Source: Streptomyces griseus subsp. griseus | Lineage (GTDB): Bacteria; Actinomycetota; Actinomycetes; Streptomycetales; Streptomycetaceae | Assembly: GCF_000720255.1 (NCBI RefSeq) | Contig: NZ_JOJE01000049.1 | Span: 1-55,552, forward strand | Direction of reading: 5' to 3' | DNA length: 55,552 nt | Shown: positions 7,342 to 16,504 of the stretch, one piece after another | How positions within the stretch are numbered: position 1 is the stretch's first letter | How the letters are laid out: every line of letters starts with the position of its first letter | The notes under the pieces: model-generated | Databases searched by the model: none | What the model was told of the DNA's origin: nothing | The model's input: the letters and a program-made list of their open reading frames with translations, nothing else | Program-made: the position numbers and the translations under genes

Positions 7342-10300
7342 TCTCCGAGCACCGCCCTGACGTCACGTTGTACGAGGACCAAGTCGGTCAACTCGTGGGA
7401 TCCGTCGTCCACGACCACGACCTTCTCACCCGAAGACGGGCGGGAGCGCCGGCCGAGCATGATGGTGCGGTCGAACATCGACAGTGCCCCTTTGTCCTTG
7501 GGCGCCGCGGTGAACAGCAACTGCAGGCCGAGCTGGTCGGCGGCGCGTCGCATCGTCCGGACGAACTGGTCCGCGGATGCCTGGCCGAACGGGTTGTCCA
7601 GCCACAGCCAGCCGACCGAGGTGGTGTCCGAGAGAGCCCGGACTTTCGTCATCGTCGCGTACAGGAGGACGCCTGCCGTCACTCGCTGCCCACCGGAGAA
7701 GTTCTTCAGCTCGGATACGTCGACGCGGTCGAGGGATAGGTCGATGTGCGGTTTGAGCAGACGCACCCTGAAGGGCGCGTCTACCAGCGCCCGGGCGGCG
7801 GCGAACAGCAGCGACCGTGCGTCCGACCGGCCGGCGCCGGGTGTCAGGAGGGAGTGGACGACGCGAGCGACCCGGTCGATGGCGACGGATTCGTCGGCTG
7901 GAATCTTTTCGTGCTCGATGACGACGAAGCGTCGCTGGGACCACTCGCCCAGTCCGTCCGGGAGCCGTGACTGGTTCTGGTAGGCGCGAAGCCGGTCGAG
8001 CGCCCGCGACGCCTGCACGTGCAGCATGACCGCGCAGGTATGGACGTCGCGGTCATGTCGGTTCAGGTCGTCCCGCAGCGAAACAGCTCGCTGTTCGAGC
8101 TCGCCCGCGATGCGTTCCGACTCCGCGGGAAGCTGCTCGTCGCCGCGCAACCGTGAGATCAGGTCGATGACGCGGGAATCCTCCGCGGCCTCGACCTTGC
8201 GCGCCTGTGAGCTGTTGGCGTGTGCGCGGACTGTGCTGGCCTCCCTCTGCCGGGCCTGCTCGCTGTCCGTCAGGTGCTTCCGTGACTCGCGGACGCGTTC
8301 GGAGACGGCCGAGATCCGGGCGGTGAGGGCGGCGATGTCATCCGCACGGCGACCGGTCAGTGCCGGGTCGGCGAGATAGCGCAGCCCGCTCACGCTTGCC
8401 TCGACCAGCTGGGCTGACTGGCGCGCCGCCGTCACAGCGGTCTCCGCGTTTCGGGCGAGTTGTTCCTCGGAGCGCTGGGTGAGCAGCGACTGGGACGCCA
8501 GTTCGTCGAGCTGGTCGGCGAACCCATCGGCTTCGTCCCCCTCGGCGACCAGATCCGCCGACGGAAACCCCTCGATGTCAGGGGAGGATCGGTCTGCCCG
8601 GTCCTCGGCCTGCCGCTGGAATTCCCGCTTGGCCGTATCAGCGGCCTGCCATGCCTTCGCGTACTCCTCGCGCGCTTCCGCCTCGCGAGCCTCGGCCTGA
8701 CGGGTGGCGGTGCCGAGCGCGACAGGATGCCGCGCGTCATCGGTGCCGGCGAACCGCTCGGCCAGACGCCGCAGGTCGATGTCGGCGTCCAGTTTCGCGT
8801 CCAGGTCCGCGAGGTGTTGCCTGGTGTCAGTGATCAGTTGGCGCAGTTCCGGGTCGACCGCGGCATCTTCCAGGGCCGATGTGACGCTCTTCAGCCGCGC
8901 TCGGATGGTGGGCGCGTCATCGGTGGGGACAGGGCCGTCGATGGTGGCGGACAGCCCTGCGCTGCGTAGTTCGTCGGCCGCGTCGTCCCGGCGGCCTGCG
9001 AGGGTGCGTACAAGGTCGCGTGCCCGGTCGACAGCGACGGCGAGGGCAGGCATCTCCTCGCCGAGCTGGTTGACGCGGCGGCGGTGCTCGGCCTCGGCCG
9101 TGCGTAGCCCCGGCAGCTTCTCACGGGCGCTGGAGAGGGCGTCTGCAGCGCTGATCACAGGGATGAGGAGCCGCCGCATCTCGGTCGCGCGGTCGATGAC
9201 TTCTTGCGCGGCAGCTCGCGCGGCCTCGTGCTCCTGCTTGAGCCGGGCGAGGTCCTGGAGTGCGTCCGCCGCGGCTTGTGCATCGCTGCGGGCTGCTTCC
9301 ACCCGTTCCTGAGCGGACCGGATCTTCTCCTGGACAGCGGTACGCGGATCCCCAGGGAAGTCCTTCCAGAACTGGGTCAGGGCCGCGAGGGCGCCGCGGG
9401 CGTCGGAGGCACGCTGACCAGCTTCCTGGAGGCGAAGAGTCGCTGAGGTCAGCGCGCTCTCGGCGGCGGTGAGCATGTCACTCGCCGCCTCCCGGTCGTA
9501 GGTACCCGGGTGGGGGAGCAGGACTCGGGCGAGTGTTCCGTCGGAGTGGTCGGCCGCACTCGGTGATATGGCGGTCTCTGGGTCAAGGACGGCACCGACC
9601 CAGACCGCCGTGTCGGTGTCGAGATCACCGATGGCGTCGAGGGCACGATGGAAGTGGTTGGGGTGGGAGACCACCACGCCGGACGCGATGTCGGGACGTG
9701 CCGTCGCGAAAGATCGGGCGGCTTGAGAGGTCATCGTGTCTGCCAGCCACCGCCATCCCGGCCAGGCCGGCACATCGGCGTCCTGGCAGCGCCGGACGGC
9801 CTCTTCGACCAGCACGGATGCCGGAAGCAGACCGTCGGCGCCGACCGCGTCGAGGGTACGCCGGGCCTCAGCGGCCACGGTACGTGCCTCGTCGGCGTCC
9901 CCGTCAGCCGTCTCGGCGCGTTGGCTCAGCGCATCCGTGAGTGCTGTGCGGGCGGTCCACAGCTCGATGCCGCTGTCACCGACGGCGTCTCGTATACGTT
10001 CGTCATCCTCCAGCGCGCGGACCCTCTGGTTCACCTGCCGTAGCTGCCGCTCTGCGCTCTCCACGTCGTGCCGGGCGGCGACGATCGCGTTCTGGGCCTT
10101 CGAGACGGCCTTCCGCTGGGCATCAGCCTGTTTGTCGACGGATTTGAGCGCTCCGCCAGCAGCCTCGCGGCCCCTCAGCGCCGAAGCGGCTTTCTCCGCC
10201 CACTCGGCTTCCACTGCTGCCGGATCGGCACCCTCACGGAGCAGGTCGACGGTGACCGCCTCGGAGAGGATCCTTTCGGACTCGGTGATCTGATCACTGA

Positions 10301-11726
10301 CGTGCCGGATCTGCTCGGCGGCGGTCGCGTGTGCCGCCACGGCCTTCTGGCGTTGGTCCTGGGCTGTCGCCAGGGAAGTGAGGGCCTGTTCCCGTCGCTC
10401 CTCGGCGGCACGGAGGTCGGCGGCGGCACGGTCGCGTTGGTCGGTGAGGAGCCGGGCGAGGGCATGCAGGTGCTGCTGTTCCTCCTTACGAAGGTCCGCG
10501 GTCTGCTTCTCGGCAGCCTCAAGGCGGGCCGTGAGCCCGGCCAGCTGAGTCTTGGCCGTGCTGGCGTCGAGTACATCCTGGACGAGTCGCCAGGCGGCCA
10601 GTTCGCGAACTGCCCGGTCGCGGACCGCGCGGCGCTTGTCGGCGAGGGCTGCGGCGGCGTTGGCCCTGAGTTCGGCCCCTCTCAGCCGCATCCGCAACCG
10701 GTGCGCCTGTGCCCTGCGTGCGGTCGCGCCCGCCTCCCGGCGCAGGCGTTCGTGCTCCTCATGTTTCTCGCCGGCACTGGCGTCCTCGGCGGCCAGTTCG
10801 GCGAGCGTCGCCTCGGAGTCGGCCACAACAGTTGCGGCGTTCGCCTCGGCGGTGGCCACCGCCCGTCGGTGAGTAGCGACCTGATCATGGGCGATGGCGA
10901 GGCGGAGCAACGGTTCGGTGAGGCTCTCCCACAGGGCGAGTTCGTCGGACCATCGGGGGCGGGCGGTGGCGTTCGCCCGCAGGACTTCGATGCTCTTGCT
11001 GATCTGCTCGACGGTCGTGGTCGGGGTGGTCGCGCCGATGAGCCAACGTACGCAGGCGTCGGAATCAGGAAACCGCATCACATGGTCGACGCCGCCTTCG
11101 GAGGCGTTCATCTCGGACTGGAACCGCAACTGCTCCACATCGACTCCAGCGGCGGCCAGCCAGTCACCCCAGGCCCGTTGGTGGTCCGAGGGACGATGCG
11201 GCGGTAGCGCGCCGCCGTTGGGCAGCATCCCGCGCACCGCCTCCACGAACTGCGCATGGGTCGCGCGTCGGCCGACGCTGGTACGGAACGGCAGGTCTTC
11301 GATGGTCGGCCCCGAGCCGTAGGTCACCCATCCGTAGAAGTCGCGCTGCAGTTTGCGTGGGTTGTCGAGGTCCTGAGTGCCGCCGTCTGCCCAGTCGGCG
11401 ACCATGCCCATGACGATGCGCTGGAGTTCGCCGTCCACGACTCGGGTGGCCTGCTCGACCACGTGACAGACATCGCCCGAGCGCACCAGCTTCGCCAGGG
11501 ACCGGTCGGATTCACCCCGGATGAAGTCCCGCGTGTGCGGCAGGTACAGCCCGAAACGCAGAGCTGTGATCGTCGTCTTTCCCGTGCCGTTGTCGGCCCA
11601 CAGCGCGGCGTGTCCGGTGGGCTCAAAGGGATCGGACCAGTTGATGCTGAGCCCCTCCAGCCGTGACTCGGGGAAGCCTGCGCCTACCAGATAGGTGCGC
11701 TCGAGGCGCCAGCCCGTCTGCATCAC
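7338..11726 (-). CDS. jetC: Wadjet SMC-like ATPase JetC (MukB/MksF-type)
   Basis: 1462 aa. An N-terminal Walker A (ADNGTGKTT, K50) and a C-terminal ABC signature (FSGGQR, from residue 1343) are separated by long Ala/Arg/Glu-rich coiled coils, the SMC/Rad50 layout. A hinge-like non-coiled region with Trp and Pro occurs around residues 600-720. Walker B reads WLWLDNPFG at about 1373-1381: the usual catalytic Glu after Asp1377 is Asn. JetC dimers would use ATP to extrude DNA loops and detect small circles. Start is GTG 11726, overlapping the jetB stop; an ATG follows directly. The gene is intact, with no frameshift seen. Confidence 0.88.
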   Translation of the reverse strand: MMQTGWRLERTYLVGAGFPESRLEGLSINWSDPFEPTGHAALWADNGTGKTTITALRFGLYLPHTRDFIRGESDRSLAKLVRSGDVCHVVEQATRVVDGELQRIVMGMVADWADGGTQDLDNPRKLQRDFYGWVTYGSGPTIEDLPFRTSVGRRATHAQFVEAVRGMLPNGGALPPHRPSDHQRAWGDWLAAAGVDVEQLRFQSEMNASEGGVDHVMRFPDSDACVRWLIGATTPTTTVEQISKSIEVLRANATARPRWSDELALWESLTEPLLRLAIAHDQVATHRRAVATAEANAATVVADSEATLAELAAEDASAGEKHEEHERLRREAGATARRAQAHRLRMRLRGAELRANAAAALADKRRAVRDRAVRELAAWRLVQDVLDASTAKTQLAGLTARLEAAEKQTADLRKEEQQHLHALARLLTDQRDRAAADLRAAEERREQALTSLATAQDQRQKAVAAHATAAEQIRHVSDQITESERILSEAVTVDLLREGADPAAVEAEWAEKAASALRGREAAGGALKSVDKQADAQRKAVSKAQNAIVAARHDVESAERQLRQVNQRVRALEDDERIRDAVGDSGIELWTARTALTDALSQRAETADGDADEARTVAAEARRTLDAVGADGLLPASVLVEEAVRRCQDADVPAWPGWRWLADTMTSQAARSFATARPDIASGVVVSHPNHFHRALDAIGDLDTDTAVWVGAVLDPETAISPSAADHSDGTLARVLLPHPGTYDREAASDMLTAAESALTSATLRLQEAGQRASDARGALAALTQFWKDFPGDPRTAVQEKIRSAQERVEAARSDAQAAADALQDLARLKQEHEAARAAAQEVIDRATEMRRLLIPVISAADALSSAREKLPGLRTAEAEHRRRVNQLGEEMPALAVAVDRARDLVRTLAGRRDDAADELRSAGLSATIDGPVPTDDAPTIRARLKSVTSALEDAAVDPELRQLITDTRQHLADLDAKLDADIDLRRLAERFAGTDDARHPVALGTATRQAEAREAEAREEYAKAWQAADTAKREFQRQAEDRADRSSPDIEGFPSADLVAEGDEADGFADQLDELASQSLLTQRSEEQLARNAETAVTAARQSAQLVEASVSGLRYLADPALTGRRADDIAALTARISAVSERVRESRKHLTDSEQARQREASTVRAHANSSQARKVEAAEDSRVIDLISRLRGDEQLPAESERIAGELEQRAVSLRDDLNRHDRDVHTCAVMLHVQASRALDRLRAYQNQSRLPDGLGEWSQRRFVVIEHEKIPADESVAIDRVARVVHSLLTPGAGRSDARSLLFAAARALVDAPFRVRLLKPHIDLSLDRVDVSELKNFSGGQRVTAGVLLYATMTKVRALSDTTSVGWLWLDNPFGQASADQFVRTMRRAADQLGLQLLFTAAPKDKGALSMFDRTIMLGRRSRPSSGEKVVVVDDGSHELTDLVLVQRDVRAVLGE

Positions 11727-12514
11727 TGCCCCCTCTCGCCGAAGGGTTCGACGTAGCCGGTGTGGGCGGACTTACCCTGGCTGTCCTGTCGGTGCCCTTC
11801 CGGCACCTGCGAACCGATGATTGTCTGCCACACGAGAGGGCCGCCGGCGGTCGCGACATGAGCGCGGAAGCGGTCGGTGGACCGCCACACCTTCAGCTCA
11901 GCTCGGGGTGGCGCAACTGTCGTGTCGACCACGACCAGTCCGAAGGACGCCAGCATCACCAGCACGTCCTCGCACATCCGCACCGTGCAGTCGCGCTTCA
12001 AGCGGCCACTCGATGTCAGAGCGACCTGTTTACGGTTGGTGGCGTACTCGCGCCACGCCTCGCCGAGCCCGCCGTCGAGCGTGATTTCCTCCGCCTCGAT
12101 GGCCGTCGCGTGTTCCCGTACGAGACGATCGACATCCAGGGCCGTGACGCGCCGCGTACCCGGCTCACGCACCGCACGAGCGGTCGGATAGCACCAGGCC
12201 GTCGCTCCGCCGAGGGCCAGCCCGTACACCAGGCGATCAGCCGTTCCCCGGATACGAAGCCAGGTGCTGACGTCCGTGACTGCCAGCGGCGAGGTGGGTT
12301 CGGCGATCAGCACGAGCCCTGCTGAGCGATCAGCGGTCAGTACCCGCAGGCCGAGGCCGTCGGCTGTTTCGTCGAAGGCGGTGCGCAGGTCAGGGTCGGT
12401 GTGGAAGCGGTCCAGCAGTCGGCTGTAGCCGTCATGGCGGGCTGGGGACACGGTGGGGTCGAGGCCGTACCTCAGGAGGAGGCCGACATCCCGCGCGTCG
12501 TCACGTGCCGTCAT
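11723..12514 (-). CDS. jetB: Wadjet kite subunit JetB (MukE/DUF4194-like)
   Basis: 263 aa, sitting between the kleisin and the SMC gene as in every Wadjet operon, with overlaps at both ends (14 nt with jetA, 4 nt with jetC). Composition and predicted helices and strands fit a tandem winged-helix protein, e.g. the segment LRIRGTADRLVYGLALGG followed by a basic helix. The family role is to bind the kleisin and stabilise the motor. Start ATG 12514 has GGAAAGGGG upstream inside jetA. Sequence similarity alone is weak by eye; the assignment depends mainly on context and size. The last 40 residues are polar and probably disordered. Confidence 0.75.
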   Translation of the reverse strand: MTARDDARDVGLLLRYGLDPTVSPARHDGYSRLLDRFHTDPDLRTAFDETADGLGLRVLTADRSAGLVLIAEPTSPLAVTDVSTWLRIRGTADRLVYGLALGGATAWCYPTARAVREPGTRRVTALDVDRLVREHATAIEAEEITLDGGLGEAWREYATNRKQVALTSSGRLKRDCTVRMCEDVLVMLASFGLVVVDTTVAPPRAELKVWRSTDRFRAHVATAGGPLVWQTIIGSQVPEGHRQDSQGKSAHTGYVEPFGERGQ

Positions 12515-14015
12515 CTTCGTCCCCTTTCCGGCAGACGAGCAGATCGGGAACGTCCAGATCGGAGAGCACTCCCCGTATCCCGTCGTCCAGCGCCCACCAC
12601 TCGTCCGAAGCATCGGGTCGGCCGTCGGGCCGCCAGAGCATCATCGCGTCGAGCGCGAGCAGCAGCCGCAATCTGCGACGGGCGGTCTCACGTGAACCTC
12701 CGACGACGGCGACCAACCCGTCGAGGACGGCGGACGGCTCGTCGGCGGCGAACAGCCTGTCAGCGTCGGCCAGCAAGTCGGTCAGCCGCGCCTTGGCTCC
12801 CGGCATGACCCTGTGGGCACGCAGCACGTGGGCCACATCGTGGAACTGCTCCGGGAACTGCTCGTACACTCCGTCAGCGTCTTCGAGCGGCTCCTCCGCA
12901 ATGGGCGCAGCTTCCGGGGTCGGCACTTGCTGCGGCGGCACGGCAAGTCGGTTCGCGAGCGTCGCGACATCCAACAGCACCCGTGGAGCCGGCGGAGACA
13001 GCTCAGCGCCGCGGGGCAACGGCAGGCCGCCCAGAAGCGCCGTGAGCACGTCTGCGGTCGGGTCGATCTCGCTCACCGGCACAGCACTGAACGCCTGCGC
13101 GGCCTGGGCCTCACGCCAGCGCGGAGCGGCCCCGATCACATCGGTCTGCAGCGCGGCCAGGGTCTCCACCGCGTCACCGAGCCGCGACGCGGCCACGGAC
13201 AACTGCCGGACCGCCACTGGGTCTTGTTCTTCGGAGGCGTCCGCCCGCAAGTTCTCCAGGTGCCGCAACAACGTCCCGTCGACGTTGATGCGCCGCTCCA
13301 GATGCGCAGCCGCGGCTATGAGCTCAGGCCGCAGGACCCGCAGGTAGTCGACACGGGTCACATCACGTTCGGCCTCGGCGATCATGCGCCGGACGTTCGC
13401 CGCGTAGGTTCGCGACAGCGTCAGGGCGTCCTCCGCCGAGTCGATCGCCGCGTCCAGACGCCCGCTCTCGGCCTGTGCCCGCATGACTGCGATCACTGCC
13501 TCGTGCTCGTCCTCCAACGACCGGTTGGTCGCGATGAGCAGCAAGGTCACGGCGGTGTTGTCAGCGTTGACGTGCAGGGTGCGCCCGTCGGCGGCCAACG
13601 TCTCGTACAGCACACGTACCTGAAGGGGAACCGGCTGCCAGCTGGAGTCGGGATCCGCGTACTCGACAGTGAAGTACGGGGTCGGCTCGTCGTGGCGCAG
13701 GAGGTGGTCGAGGAGGTGCCGGGCGACGTGTTCGTGTTCCTCAGCAGGGCGGCGCGGGGCCATGCTGCCGGCCACCCGGGCCATGTCAGCGAGCACCTCG
13801 TCACGGGGGGCGCCGAGAGTGCCCTCCAGCCCGGAGGACAGCGCGATCGTGTCCACGCACGACTGGATCAAGGCGACGAAATCGTACGCCTGCCACTGCA
13901 CACTCGATGGGTTCCTCGCCCGGTTCAGGTGCACCTCGAAAATCGGCGAGAGATGCGCAAGTGTTCGACGGCGGCGCGCGGCAGTGCTTGTCAGCGGAGA
14001 ACCGGTGCTCTTCAC
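12501..14015 (-). CDS. jetA: Wadjet kleisin subunit JetA (MukF-like)
   Basis: 504 aa from GTG 14015, chosen because AGGAGG lies 5 nt upstream; longer starts would run into the divergent neighbour. The N-terminus (FEVHLNRARNPSSVQWQAYDF) begins a helical domain. The middle is helical with an SRTYAANVRRMIAEAERDV segment resembling the kleisin neck-binding helices. The C-terminal 110 residues form a winged-helix-like domain ending DLPDLLV-like and are acidic at the very end. It is the first gene of the four-gene operon and would bridge JetC heads and recruit JetB. The 210-nt divergent gap to 14226 must hold the operon promoter. The Wadjet subtype cannot be fixed from the sequence by eye. Confidence 0.78.
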   Translation of the reverse strand: MKSTGSPLTSTAARRRRTLAHLSPIFEVHLNRARNPSSVQWQAYDFVALIQSCVDTIALSSGLEGTLGAPRDEVLADMARVAGSMAPRRPAEEHEHVARHLLDHLLRHDEPTPYFTVEYADPDSSWQPVPLQVRVLYETLAADGRTLHVNADNTAVTLLLIATNRSLEDEHEAVIAVMRAQAESGRLDAAIDSAEDALTLSRTYAANVRRMIAEAERDVTRVDYLRVLRPELIAAAAHLERRINVDGTLLRHLENLRADASEEQDPVAVRQLSVAASRLGDAVETLAALQTDVIGAAPRWREAQAAQAFSAVPVSEIDPTADVLTALLGGLPLPRGAELSPPAPRVLLDVATLANRLAVPPQQVPTPEAAPIAEEPLEDADGVYEQFPEQFHDVAHVLRAHRVMPGAKARLTDLLADADRLFAADEPSAVLDGLVAVVGGSRETARRRLRLLLALDAMMLWRPDGRPDASDEWWALDDGIRGVLSDLDVPDLLVCRKGDEDDGT

Positions 14016-14225
14016 GCGCACCTCCTCAGCCGGTCGGGCTACGCCGTCGACTCCCTGATGCCAATGAGTATGTCCAGCAACCGAGGCCACGACCCCTCCA
14101 TCGTTCGGGCCTCTGAGCCTGGCAGGTGCAGAGCAAACGAGAAGACCTTTTCCGACTATATGCGGCAGCGTGCGTCTTGCCGCCAAAGACTGGCTTTGCT
14201 CAGTTTCCCGGCGAAAGGAAGCATC

Positions 14226-15185
14226 ATGGAAGCCAATTCGGATCGCACGGTCACGAACAGCGCCCGAGTCTGCAAGGAACAGTCCGGTACCGGTGCGCTG
14301 CAGGCGTCGACCTCGGCGCCAGAGCGGGCCGCGTCCATGCTGCGGGCGCATGACGCATGGGCTCTGTCGGTCGAGGTCCTGGGAGACGCGCTGGGCGCGA
14401 CGTTCTTCGAGAAGGAGCTGGGCGACGACCACCAAGCGTGGCTCATCGCCCTACGCGGCCGGATCGTGGTCGCCACGGTCCCCGGACTGTCTGAGGGAGC
14501 GAAGAAGCACCACATCCGGCGGCTCTTCTCCGAGTACATCAGTCATGGCTGGGCCGCCATCACGGTGGATGCCGAGGAAGAGGTGACCTTCGCCGAGACT
14601 TTCCTGGAGGAGGTCGACCCGGCCGAGACCTTCTTGGGCGAGGTCGGCCCGGAGCGCGGTCCTGCAGACGATCCGCCCGACGTGGGCGTGAAGCAGAGCA
14701 TGGACGTGCGCGACCTCTACGAAGGATCCGCCTACGCGCCACTGCACGGCTGGCGCAGTGACGAGGAGGTGATCACGGCACTGCGCACGCTGATCACTGG
14801 TGCACTTGCCGGCACGGCCGAGGACATGCCGGAGGAGGTCTACCCGCTTCCCGAGGGCGTCGGAGCCATGGTCGCGATCGGCTACGACGAGCAGGGAGCG
14901 CTGCATCCTCTGGTCTGGGTCCGCACTGACATCCCCAGCGGGTTGCGAGCGGACCTGTGGGGGTACTGCGCCGCGCTGTCCGCCAGCCTCGACCGCGTGG
15001 ATGTTGAGCCCGACGAGAACGGGATCTTCTATGTGGGAATGGAAGGCTCGCCGGTGACCGGCCCGGGCGTAGCGCTGCTCGCGGCGGCCATGGTGCAGCG
15101 GATGGGCCGGCGCCCTGAGGACTGCGCCTTCCCTCTCCTCGCGCCTCCCTCCCAGGCAGAGGAGACACCGCCTCTGGCTGCGTGA
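14226..15185 (+). CDS. hypothetical protein divergent from the Wadjet operon
   Basis: 319 aa. The start at ATG 14226 is supported by GAAAGGA 5 nt upstream. I do not recognise the family. Two alpha/beta segments are separated by an acidic linker: residues about 35-120 (AWALSVEVLGDALGATFF, ending AAITVDAEEE) and about 160-300 (DVRDLYEGSAYAPL to RMGRRPEDCAFPLL). The linker has an internal near-repeat, FAETFLEEVDP / PAETFLGEVGP. There is no signal peptide or membrane segment. It is divergent from jetA and may share regulation with it; whether it belongs to the defence system is unknown. Confidence 0.75.
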   Translation: MEANSDRTVTNSARVCKEQSGTGALQASTSAPERAASMLRAHDAWALSVEVLGDALGATFFEKELGDDHQAWLIALRGRIVVATVPGLSEGAKKHHIRRLFSEYISHGWAAITVDAEEEVTFAETFLEEVDPAETFLGEVGPERGPADDPPDVGVKQSMDVRDLYEGSAYAPLHGWRSDEEVITALRTLITGALAGTAEDMPEEVYPLPEGVGAMVAIGYDEQGALHPLVWVRTDIPSGLRADLWGYCAALSASLDRVDVEPDENGIFYVGMEGSPVTGPGVALLAAAMVQRMGRRPEDCAFPLLAPPSQAEETPPLAA

Positions 15186-15443
15186 CGGGGAGAACGCCGC
15201 GCCCGACGGCCAGAGGGCGGTCCGCCTGACAGTCGTGTGGGGCCCGGAAGCTTCCCGCTGCCGGAAGCTTGGCTGCGGACTCGTTGGGCGTGCAGTCTGG
15301 CGAGGCCGACGGCTCGTGCGGCGGCGAACTCCTCGCGCTGCTGCCTCGCGCCTCGCATGCCCAAGCGGCGTCTATACGGGCGGCGACCTGCCGGGGCCTG
15401 GTTTGAACAGGTCCCGGTCGGCGTGCTTTCGGGGGTGGAGGTG
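15186..15443. other. intergenic gap between convergent genes
   Basis: About 260 nt between the convergent genes ending at 15185 and 15444. It contains an inverted repeat near 15247-15267 (GGAAGCTTCC...GGAAGCTT) that could end transcription. No coding signal is seen. Confidence 0.4.
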
Positions 15444-16352
15444 TCAGGAGTGCCCGTCGTGCTTGATGCGGGCTGCGAGTGCGGCGGCCTGCTGCACGCA
15501 TTCTTTGGCGTCTCTGGTGACCTCGGATCCGCTGAAACGGACGATGCGCCAGCCGTCGAGTTCGAGTTCGCGCTGTCTGGCCCTGTCGCGGGTGAAAGCT
15601 TCCGGACTGGAGTGCCAGGAGTAGCCGTCGAGTTCGATGCCGATCTTCTGGTCGGGCAGGGCGAAGTCGATCCTGTACCGGCCGCCGAAGACGGGATGCT
15701 GCGACTTCAGGCCGCTCAACTCTGGGGGAGTCGTGTGCAGGTAGGCGCGCCAGAACGCTTCCTCGATGGGTGATTCGAGGCTGGGAAAGAGGTCCACGAC
15801 CTGCTTGAGGGCGGCATCGGGTGTCGCGGCAGTGATCGTGACGGTGGCGCAGGAGAACGCGAACCAGAGATCGTTGGTGGGACCGTCAGGGATACCCAAG
15901 CCGTGACCGGACAGGTCTTCGTAGGTGTGCGGCAGTTCGGGGGCCGCGACAACGACGGGCTTGCCGCGGCCTTTGGCGTAACCGATCTCGACGAGCGTGC
16001 CGTAGGCGGTGGGGTCGTCGAGCCAGGCAAAGACGATGTCGGCGACGTCGATGGCCGCGAGGCAGAGTTCCCGGATCTTGGGTCGCTGCGGAAGGTTGCC
16101 GTAGGTGTAGCAAGCCAAGCAGCCGTCCATGCCGCAACCGTGCGTGCTGGGACCATGGCCGCACCTGTGGTCGTCGCCGATGAAGTAGGGGCCGACGTAG
16201 TCGAAGGTGTCGAGGACACCTCGCTTCATAACGGGCCACGGCTCGGATGGGTTGTCGTCCGTGACTTCCCAGGCGTAGCGGAGTTCCCAGCCGAGCAGTT
16301 CATGGCGCCAGTCATAGGGTCCGATCTTTCCTGCGAGGTAAATGGACGGCAC
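15444..16352 (-). CDS. nucleoside 2-deoxyribosyltransferase-like domain fused to a DUF559/Vsr-like endonuclease
   Basis: 302 aa from GTG 16352 with GGGAGG 4 nt upstream. Residues 1 to about 165 match a nucleoside 2-deoxyribosyltransferase/TIR-like Rossmann fold: YLAGKIGPYDWR at the start, AIDVADIVFAWLDD, then GTLVEIGYAKGRGKPV carrying the likely catalytic Glu. Within it is a Cys/His-rich insert (HRCGHG...CGMDGCLAC), possibly zinc-binding. Residues about 195-300 form a PD-(D/E)xK-like DUF559/Vsr domain: EEAFW, RYRIDFALPDQKIGIELDG, and a basic helix before GWRIVRF. The fusion of a nucleotide-processing or sensing domain to a nuclease, next to Wadjet and a type III R-M system, suggests defence. 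Function untested. Confidence 0.8.
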   Translation of the reverse strand: MPSIYLAGKIGPYDWRHELLGWELRYAWEVTDDNPSEPWPVMKRGVLDTFDYVGPYFIGDDHRCGHGPSTHGCGMDGCLACYTYGNLPQRPKIRELCLAAIDVADIVFAWLDDPTAYGTLVEIGYAKGRGKPVVVAAPELPHTYEDLSGHGLGIPDGPTNDLWFAFSCATVTITAATPDAALKQVVDLFPSLESPIEEAFWRAYLHTTPPELSGLKSQHPVFGGRYRIDFALPDQKIGIELDGYSWHSSPEAFTRDRARQRELELDGWRIVRFSGSEVTRDAKECVQQAAALAARIKHDGHS

Positions 16353-16478
16353 TGGGCCTCCCGGGTGGTTTCAGATGATCTGGTGTGGTGACGGTACGAC
16401 CGAGATGGTTCGCCCGTCTGGAGGTTTGATCAGAAGGACGGTTCGTCGGTGGCCGCGTCTAGCCCCCTTGGATCCGTT

Positions 16479-16504
16479 CCCCCGGGTTCAGGGGGCCGGT
16501 TTTT
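16479..16504 (+). terminator. hairpin followed by a T-run in the divergent gap
   Basis: CCCCC-GGGTTCA-GGGGG followed by CCGGTTTTT. It lies in the 363-nt gap between divergent genes (16353-16715), where a terminator is unexpected. It could be part of the leader of the methyltransferase gene or a relic. Nothing else is seen in the gap except room for two divergent promoters. Confidence 0.3.

Noticed and set aside
12813..14225. Plus-strand open frame running through jetA into the 319-aa gene
   Set aside because: The part before 14226 is the antisense shadow of jetA; a ribosome binding site marks the real start at 14226.
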